From Madurella fahalii (lineage: Eukaryota; Ascomycota; Sordariomycetes; Sordariales), in contig CM056874.1 of assembly GCA_029876055.1 (NCBI GenBank), forward strand, positions 6,820,001 through 6,884,000: a DNA stretch of 64,000 bases, given 5' to 3'. The position numbers were made by a program, and so were the translations under genes. The notes under the pieces were generated by a model, which was not told where the DNA came from, searched no databases, and worked only from the letters and a program-made list of their open reading frames with translations. This document shows positions 56,962 to 64,000 of this stretch, piece by piece. The number at the start of each line of letters is the position of its first letter. Within the stretch, counting starts at the first letter, position 1.

Positions 56962-58808
56962 ATGTCGACAATCTGGGACGCCGCTGAGATGGGGACGCTG
57001 ACGAAAGGGTCGCTTCTGGATTTTCTAGAAAAAGACCCCAGTGATCCCCCTCTTATTAACCGCGAAAACAGGTCGGGCATCACTCCGCTGGGACAAGCCT
57101 TGCTCAACGGGAGAGCGAAAGCGGTGGCGGTCCTGTTGGACAACCAAGCCGACCCGGACAAGATGATGGGGGAAACGATGCCGTTTCCGGACGGGAGAAC
57201 ACCGGTTTATCTCGCAGCCACGGCAAAGAAATCGGGTGCGCGGATGATGCAGTTGCTGCTCAAGGCGAACCCAAAGACGTTCGACAAGCCCGTCGAGTCG
57301 CGTAAAGGTGAAACCCCGCTGATGGCCGCCATCCGAGCACAGGATGCCAAGATTGTCCAGATGCTCATAAACGCGGGGTCTTCACTGGATAAGCAGAGAA
57401 AGGATGGCAAAACAGCCCTGGATCTGGCAGATGCTCTGCCGAATACTGCGAAGAAGGCCGAGGTCAAAGCCGCTCTGAAACCGGTCCTGAGGAAGGGTGG
57501 AGGCGGCGGTGGCTTCCGAGCCTACATCAAAGACTGGGCGGTGAACGTGCTTGGCCGCTTCAAAATATTCAAGCCTCTGGGAAGCATCTTCAAGGCCGCT
57601 TCCCGCTTCTTCTACGGTCTTGCTCCGCCTAGTGAGCCCGACGATGTAAGGACGAACCCCACGACCGCGAACAACTGACTGATGCCTGCGTTTGTCATAG
57701 GACTATGGGGTCAAGGAGCCCGTAACCGTCGCCGACTTCAAAGAGAACCTGAACGATGCAGTGTCTTCCGGCAACCTGGACAGATTCTTTCCCCCTGGCG
57801 ATACGTACCTCGACGACGTGGCCAAAAAGGCGGCTGGGTTGAAGAATGATCCGAACAACCCCCTAAACGAGCCCATCCAGCTTCAGGGCCTTGCAAACGT
57901 GGCCCTCTACCAAACCGTGCTGTATTGTGGTACGTAGTATTATCATAGTACTCTTCTCTACTACGCACCAAGCCGAGCTAACAAGAACAAATACTCCTAG
58001 ACGACAGCTGGTCGATGCGTGAGGAAGACCGATGGCCCAAGCAAAAAGAGCTGGCCCAGCGCATCGCCGACATTGCTATCCGAGCAGTCCCAGGCACCAA
58101 GAAAGGAGTCCATTTTCGCTTCATCAACACGTCCACGCCCGACGCCAATTATCTCGACGGTAACGGAGTGTTATCGAGACTCAACGCCAACCAACCGAAC
58201 GGCTCGACACCGATTGGGACGCAGCTCAAGGAGAAGATCCTCAACCCTCTTATCTACTCGGTTCTCGATGCCGGCAAGGAACTGGAGCGCGCGTACTTGA
58301 TCATGATCATCACCGACGGCTGTCCGTGGAACGAGCCCGATGATGCACTCCGCGCTTCCATCCTGGAGTGCGGCAAGCGCTTACGAGCCGCCGGCTACAG
58401 AAGAGACGGCACGTAAACCCCAAAAAAGCACCACGATGCAACGAGCACATCTCTGACGTAATAGTAACCAGCCGTCCGATTCTGCCTGAGCCAGATCGGA
58501 ACCGACGACGACGCCAGGAAGTTTCTCGACAGCCTAGACACCGAGGAGGGGCTCGAAGACGTGCTTTACCGCACGTCAGGTGAGTCTAAGCCATTGGCGG
58601 GGGACACGCGAGGGACACGAGACAGCTGATACCGAGATTACTAGAACTCATGGACGCCAAGTACGACGAACTCAGGGAGAACGAAAAGAATCTCCAAGGC
58701 TGGGTAAGCATGCCGTTCCATCAACACGAGCTTTTCCACCCGCTGATCTGACTCGTTTAGTTGCTAAGGATGCTACTCTCCCCGCTGGACTCCCTGAGCG
58801 CTGCTTAG
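56962..58808 (+). CDS. Ankyrin-repeat plus von Willebrand A-domain protein
   Basis: Exons 56962-57645, 57701-57929, 58001-58408, 58472-58579, 58645-58703 and 58761-58808 join in frame to 511 aa. The N-terminus (WDAAEMGTLTKGSLLDFL) and three to four ankyrin units (SGITPLGQALLNGRAKAV, GRTPVYLAATAKKSGARM, KGETPLMAAIRAQDAKIV) fill residues 1-170. A Gly run and amphipathic linker lead to a vWA domain from about 300, with the MIDAS motif DDSWS (305-309), LIMIITDGCPWNEPDD and VRFCLSQIGTDDDARKFL. The third intron (58409-58471) needs a GC donor (GACG|gcacgt) to read RRDAVRFCLSQIG; the GT four bases on gives the wrong frame. It is a cytosolic scaffold/sensor-like protein. A truncated paralogue lies convergent at 59.6 kb. 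Confidence 0.88.
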
Positions 58809-59644
58809 TGGATAGTATCGTGGTATTCGAGCACTGCGGTCTCATGGTACGTCGGTGGCCCTACAATGGGCAAGCTCTGGTTTTAGGGCAGCAATACATG
58901 AAGTCGTGCAGGTCGCTTGAGTGAGAGTGAGAGATGGGGATTCCCGGATACCGGGAGGGTAAGAATGCAAAAGGGAAGATTGACAGGACATTTCATAGTA
59001 TTGCATTCGGATGGGATAAGTAATAGGTAGGAGCAGTGTTGTGTACACGGGTACTTATTTAGGGAAACTGTGATCAGTTAATTACTAGCAGTTTTTAAAG
59101 AGTTCGGGCTTCGTGTGTGTGTGTGCGCTTTTTCCGTGAACCTCATCTGACTCCGCGCCTTAACGACCAGGTTCAATCAAATGGCGGTCAAAAACCCTCT
59201 GCGCTTGGTCACTCGATTGCCTACCTCTACTCAGTTCAACCACGTTCAAGGGAATTGGTGCCACGCTGACCGGGCCATAATAAGGCTCCTTCGAATACGA
59301 AAATAATCCCGTGCTAATCACTATCTTCGCTTCAGAAAGATGGGTGAGATTAGCCCTCTGTCGGCACCATCAGACGGTCCACAAAGACGAGTCCCACGAG
59401 TCAAGCCATCTATCGGATGCGGGCAGAGCGTACCTAAGCTAAGTGATATTGAAGACGGCTATGGAAGGATACAAAGGAAGGTCGATCCCGATTAGCACAC
59501 GACGGCTCCCGCCAGTACCCCCTAAACTTTTTGCTCTGATTCAAACCCTCGACGCTCACACATGATTCGCATGAATTTCGTTGGCTCCAGACAGTACCAT
59601 GATCCTAACCAAAATCGTGGCATGTCGGTCTTCTCCTGGCTGCA
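58809..59644. other. Convergent region between the two ankyrin genes
   Basis: No gene is supported. In particular no vWA-coding remnant was seen downstream of the minus-strand ankyrin gene. Confidence 0.5.
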
Positions 59645-60370
59645 CTAGTGACAGCCATGGATCGAAAGGTCGTGCGACCTGAGGGTCGACTCTTGCATCA
59701 CTGCAGTCGCGCCATAGTGTACGATTCCGTTGTCCTGGTTGTCGCGGATGCCGTCGTCGGCGAGGACGTTTTGGAAGACCTTGTTGACCATTCTCGCGAT
59801 TTCCGGGCTGTCCACAAGAGCCAGGATGAAAAGGATGAATGCGGAGATGAGATTGACGGTTGCCGTGCGAATCTGTCTCCTCCAACGGGTAGATTCCATG
59901 GCGTCGTCGATGACTGGGTTACACAGCCCGCTGGCCAACGCCTCGGCCTGCGCTGTCGTGCCGTTTGCCTCTACCAGGAGCTGGATCACTTCGGGGTCTT
60001 TGTTGCGCCTCAGCTCGTTCTCGAGCGGCCTTGCGCCATTGTTGAGATCCGGATGGCAGTATCTGGAATTGGCCTTGTGTTTCAGCAGGAGCTCGACAAT
60101 TTTGGCTCGGTCTCGGCCCATTCCCGAGTCCGTCACGATCCACAGCGCCGTCTTGTTATCGCCTGTGAGTGCATCCGCTTTGGCACCTTGGCTGAGGAGG
60201 AGCCGGACAACATCGACATGCCCGTTCCGTGCTGCTAGAGCGAGCGGGGTGAGGCCGAAAATCCCTTCTCCCCTCTGGTGACACTGCTCATCAATTCCGT
60301 GGTGATGGAGATACAACAACAAGCCCTCTCGGGTGAGAGTGCCGGCCGCGGCGTCATGAAAAAGTGACAT
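59645..60370 (-). CDS. Ankyrin-TM protein, paralogue lacking the vWA part
   Basis: A single frame of 241 aa beginning MSLFHDAAAGTLTREGLLLYL, which shares the DAA-x(2)-GTLT-x(3)-LL start of the ankyrin-vWA gene. Ankyrin units include GLTPLALAARNGHVDVVRLL, NKTALWIVTDSGMGRDRA and ARPLENELRRNKDPEVIQLL. A TM helix follows (VNLISAFILFILALVDS). Related fungal proteins continue into a vWA domain; here the frame ends about 50 residues after the TM. The last residues (QESTLRSHDLSIHGCH) look random, so the gene is probably truncated, or an intron was missed near 59700. It is membrane-anchored if the helix is real. Confidence 0.75.
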   Translation of the reverse strand: MSLFHDAAAGTLTREGLLLYLHHHGIDEQCHQRGEGIFGLTPLALAARNGHVDVVRLLLSQGAKADALTGDNKTALWIVTDSGMGRDRAKIVELLLKHKANSRYCHPDLNNGARPLENELRRNKDPEVIQLLVEANGTTAQAEALASGLCNPVIDDAMESTRWRRQIRTATVNLISAFILFILALVDSPEIARMVNKVFQNVLADDGIRDNQDNGIVHYGATAVMQESTLRSHDLSIHGCH

Positions 60371-61234
60371 TTCGAGGAAATGATCTATAGTGTATTGATA
60401 CGAGGGCTATTACTATTCCGGTGTAAAAGGAGATCTCGGACAAGGATGCGGCTTCTGCGGTGTGGCTGTCATGGACAACAACTTGGAGCGCAGGGTCCCT
60501 CTAACGATATAATACAGTGGGAGGGAGCAATCTTCTTGCTTCGCCCGGGTTCTCCCCCGCCGACAAGTCCCTCCGAGTCATGCTTCCCGTACTAACTGGG
60601 GCTGATCAGGCCGAAACCCTATCATCTATGTCACTCCCGTGTACCAGAGAAGTCTAGTACCTAGGGGGGTTTTTTAAACCCGCAGACCAATTGTGCTAAT
60701 CACTTATGCCGATTTCGGGCTCGTGGCCGAGTCCTCGGGTACCTGGTACCAAGGCCAAGGTTTCCTGCGGCATCCTGCCCAAGGCTTGCTACAGCCTCCG
60801 TGCGGGTGCAGCGTAAGGGCTAGTTGCATGTATCTGGGTAGTACTGCTGCATGTGCAAGCGAAAAGTGCACTTTCTGCGCTGCCGAGCCTGGACGAATCA
60901 GCCATGTTTGTTGCCTATCAGGCACTCCGGATCCCCTCCTCGGCGCTTTTTCGGGGCAATGAAAGATGCTCCGCAGCAGCTGGAGGATCTTTGCATTACC
61001 CTCTAGGTTGTATTTCGCTCGTTGGATAGAGATGTGGTCCGGATGCGCATGGTAGCTTCTAGCGCGGTTTGTTCTAGCAGCTGCCGCGCTGGGAGCAGAT
61101 CGTCTTATCGATAAAGACAAGCCATCATTGTCGCGGATCAACAGGCGATGATCTCTCGATAAACCACTTCTCGGAATCTTAGCCGTCACTGATTAATTAG
61201 TTTCGACTTTGATACAATACGCTACACTGTTATC
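60371..61234. other. Divergent intergenic region (ankyrin-TM / HET)
   Basis: No supported gene. Minus-strand frame 60704-61189 lacks any domain. Promoters of both flanking genes are expected here. Confidence 0.45.
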
Positions 61235-63514
61235 ATGTCTCCATACCGCTACTCCCCTCTGCCTAACGGCAACGTACGCTTGCTCCGGCTTCTGCCTCAT
61301 CCAGACGAGCATTCCCGAATCGAGTGTACTCTCTTTTCTTGCCCTCTATTAGACTCGGAAACCGCCCACCCTTTCGAGGCCTTATCCTATGTATGGGGCT
61401 CCGGGCTCACACCCCAGTCTATTCTGATAGATAATTGCGAATTCTCCGTTGGAGCCAATCTTCACACAGCACCCTCACATCTCCGGTTCAGTCCATGGCC
61501 AAGATCTACGCCAAAGCAGGCCGTGTGCTGGTCTGGCTTGGAGAAGCGACAGCTAACAGCGATCGAGCGCTTGAGCATATACGTATGGTTGCAAACCCCA
61601 GCCAGCAATCTACAGCAACCGAAACACAGAAGCAGGCGATCCTCGACCTCCTTGAGCGGCCATGGTTTCAGCGCATCTGGGTAGGTAGCAGATGGAGAGT
61701 GATTTGATTTCGGGCACAAGTTTACTAATAAAAATCAATTTAGGTCCTTCAGGAGGTTGCCGCAGCTCGACATATCCTGATCAAATGTGGCGCTGCTGAG
61801 CTCGATGGATATACATTCTGCTTAGGTCTTGATAGGTTGAAGCCATTCTACAGCACTCACCCAACCCTGCAGAGTCTGGTTCCTCCGGTATCCTACCTTA
61901 TTAGAGGCGCAATCTTCCGGCCTGAATACAAACCTACTCAGTCGCACAGATTTTCTCTCTCTATCTGCCCCCTAAGCGAGCTGGTAGATATGTTTTGCAC
62001 CCGCAAAGCTACATTGTCTCTTGACAAAGTTTATGCTTTGCTTGGTATGAGCTCCGACGATCCCAGTACGGCAGGGTTGTTAGTAGATTACAATGTCTCA
62101 TGGGAAACACTTCTTCAGAGGCTTGTCACCTACTCACTCTCAAATCGGATGGCTGTGGAGAGTTGGGACGGAAGGAGGTAGCGGTGATCAGGGGCAAGGG
62201 TTGTGTTTTGGGCGAAGTATCTCTGGTTGAAAGGGATGGTATAACTTGGAAGGATAGAGCCCAGGGTCGGAGCTATTCCCTCAGCCTTCAAACATCAGCA
62301 AAGCCTATCCAACAAGGGGATGTTATCTGCCTCCTCCAAGGGGCATCAATGCCTACAGTCATTAGGCTGCTTAACGATTACTCGATTATTATCAGGATTG
62401 CGGTTCCCGTTACGGACGATCTAAAAGTTGCAACTACCAAGCTGTTGCAACGACTAGAGTCCATAGCAACCTTTCCAAATGATTTCCTACTTGTCTGGGA
62501 CTGGAATGCATCTCAAGATCAGTTACAGGTTAGGGAGTACGAAGACTTCAGAAGTAGTCAAGGGCTACCTGATCAAAGGACGGAGCTACAAAAGGGCCTA
62601 GATAGAGCGACTGGGTTATGGAAAATTGGACAGGTATTTGAATGTGTCAAAAGAGATGGAGAGGCAGCAAAGATTTTTCAAAAGTCGATGGATATTGCTA
62701 ATATCGCCTTGGGAAGTGCAGACAAGTCGGCGCATGTAAGCCGGAGAGCTTGGGGAGACTTACTAGTGAAAGACAGGGGGGACGGGTCCCACTGTTATAT
62801 GCGGCGATGAAGGGGTACGAAACGGTTGTGCGAGAGCTCCTCGACACGGGCGCCGCCATCGAGGTGAAGGACGCCGACTGGGGCATGACACCGCTGTCTT
62901 TGGCTGCCTGGAATGGGCATGAGACAATTGTGCGAGAGCTCCTCGACAAGGGCGTCGCCATCGAGGCGAAGGACAACAAGGGCATGACACCGCTGTCTTG
63001 GGCTGCCTGGCATGGGAATGAGACAGTTGTGCGAGAGCTCCTCGACAATGGCGCTGCCGTCGAAACGAAGGATGACGTCTGGGGTATGACACCGCTGTCT
63101 TGGGCTGCCTGGTATGGGCGTGAGACAATTGTGCGAGAGCTCCTCTACAAGGGTGCCGCCGTCGACGCAAACGACGATGCTTGGGGCATGACACCTCTGT
63201 CGTGGGCTGCCTGGTATGGGCATGAGACAATTGTACGAGTGCTTTTGAACAAGGGCGCCGCCGCCGAAGCGAAGGACAATAGGGGGATGACACCCCTATC
63301 GTGGGCTGCCCGGGGTGGGCATGACACGGTTGTGCGGCTGTTAAGTCAACATGCCCACCTGCGAGATACCCCACATCCAGGACAGTTTGTAAGCCCATAC
63401 CAAACTACACCCCGTCAACTACCTCCTTTTGCTCGGACTAAAATACAGGAAGCCGCTAAATACCACTATTACTATCACTCTCTAACCCCCTCTGTTTATG
63501 TAGACTCTCTCTAA
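61235..63514 (+). pseudogene. HET-ankyrin gene with broken frame
   Basis: Starts at ATG 61235. HET block 1 is intact (FEALSYVWG). The expected central WIDALCINQ-type block is absent: after NLHTAPSHLR (to about 61491) the sequence jumps to VQSMAKIYAKAGRVLVWLGE in another frame, so about 25-30 codons and the frame are lost. Block 3 (RPWFQRIW|VLQEVAAARHIL) spans a normal 63-nt intron (61681-61743). A second frame change lies near 62178 (DGRR-stop against KEVAVIRGKG) and a third at a six-G run near 62776. The C-terminal ankyrin array (62800-63350) is open. HET proteins trigger incompatibility cell death; HET-ankyrin proteins are NLR-like. As written it cannot make one protein. Confidence 0.8.
62806..63345 (+). 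repeat. Tandem near-identical ankyrin repeats (99/102 nt)
   Basis: Five full units and one partial unit of 33-34 codons. The shared core is MTPLSWAAW-x-G-x-ETIVRELL followed by KGAA-x-E-x-KD. Several 20-base blocks (for example around GTGCGAGAGCTCCTCGACAA) recur exactly. Such internal identity points to recent duplication or concerted evolution. Confidence 0.85.
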
Positions 63515-63539
63515 TACGGCCAACCTCGATTTAGGTCAA

Positions 63540-63764
63540 GTGGATTCGGTTGATAGTAGCGAACCTAAAGTTTCAGTCTACTTCAACCGTTTTCCCCCTG
63601 ATTATAAGTTGGCAACAACAGTCTCTGAGTATCTAAGCTCTCAAACCAAAGAGGAAAAGTTACTAAAGAAACGGTCTTGGTGGCTGAATTTTATGAGTAG
63701 CTTATTATTTAGTACTTTAAGTAGAGCTATGCTAGCTACTATTCTTAGAGAGCATATCTAATCT
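63540..63764 (+). CDS. Short C-terminal-like ORF, unassigned
   Basis: Opens after a ttag acceptor-like site at 63531-63534 and reads SEPKVSVYFNRFPPDYKLAT to LSRAMLATILREHI before a stop. It may be a last exon of the HET-ankyrin gene, but the phase does not match the nearest donor (gtaagc at about 63389). Codon use is AT-richer than the rest. No family was recognised. Confidence 0.3.
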
Positions 63765-64000
63765 AATTCTATGCTTCCTTTCTGTAACGTATATAATAAG
63801 CAAGATAACTAGATAAGTGAGCTGATCACTTTCTACTGCCTTACCATAACTATTAATAATTATACTACCACAACATTAAGGAATAACTATAACTAACTAA
63901 AATAGAGATAAATGAATTAGATGATTCTCCAACCTTCTGGCACGTACGTACATTATAGCTAGGCTCACTGTATAGACTATAGTACTGAATCTTCGTACAA
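63765..64000. other. AT-rich sequence at window end
   Basis: Clearly richer in A/T than the rest of the window, with TAACTA/TTAATAATTA strings and no open frame. It could be the edge of an AT-rich (possibly RIP-affected) block. Confidence 0.5.

Noticed and set aside
58413..58471. GT donor (gtaaac) for the third intron of the ankyrin-vWA gene
   Set aside because: It shifts the following vWA exon into an Arg-rich nonsense frame; the GC donor four bases earlier restores the family sequence.
62737..62767. Possible 31-nt intron (gtaagc...ctag) to fix the HET-ankyrin frame
   Set aside because: Too short for fungal splicing, and joining it creates an immediate stop.
62763..63398. Long minus-strand ORFs opposite the ankyrin array
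   Set aside because: Repetitive antisense shadows of the tandem ankyrin repeats.
1..64000. CRISPR array, rRNA operon or complete transposon
   Set aside because: No regularly spaced identical repeats, no rRNA-like sequence, and no transposase or reverse-transcriptase motifs in any frame I read.

Overview
The window looks like chromosomal DNA of a filamentous ascomycete. It has many short spliceosomal introns (mostly 50-105 nt, GT-AG), GC-rich exons, a fungal cellulose-binding module on a secreted esterase, fungal-only families (HET, WSC, CorA-like, DUF3433-type) and NRPS/tyrosinase genes. The gene content (plant-wall enzymes, HET-ANK, ANK-vWA) fits a Sordariomycete, possibly Sordariales/Chaetomiaceae. 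That placement is inference, not read from a marker gene.

0-31 kb is mostly housekeeping and carbohydrate-active genes: a poly(ADP-ribose) glycohydrolase cut by the window start (-), the Hsp90 co-chaperone Sti1 (+), nicotinamidase (-), HMG-CoA reductase (+), a 14-TM MFS exporter (+), a convergent xylan pair (CE1 acetyl xylan esterase with CBM1, +; GH3 beta-xylosidase, -), an ATF/CREB-type bZIP factor (-), a Gfo/Idh/MocA oxidoreductase (-), a first CorA-like membrane protein (+) and a WSC-domain membrane protein (-).

31-46 kb holds a giant Ser/Thr-rich multi-TM protein with tandem protein repeats (-), ribosomal protein eL42 with a 480-nt intron and a 40-nt last exon (-), a second CorA-like protein in eight exons (+), a DUF84/YjjX-like protein (-) and a secreted Cu-only superoxide dismutase with a microsatellite-encoded acidic tail (-).

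47-56 kb is accessory. It contains an NRPS with a condensation-like remnant and an adenylation domain but no carrier domain (-), a tyrosinase with a GC-AG intron (+), a decayed ORF (-) and a ToxD-like MDR reductase (-). This may be a small or eroding secondary-metabolite locus.

57-64 kb looks like an allorecognition/NLR-style island: an ankyrin-vWA protein (+), a convergent truncated ankyrin-TM paralogue (-) and a HET-ankyrin gene (+). The last has lost the core HET motif, carries two further frame breaks, and still keeps near-identical ankyrin repeats. The final few hundred bases are AT-rich.

Exon junctions were worked out by hand from frame, GT/GC-AG sites and family expectation. Transcript data were not available.
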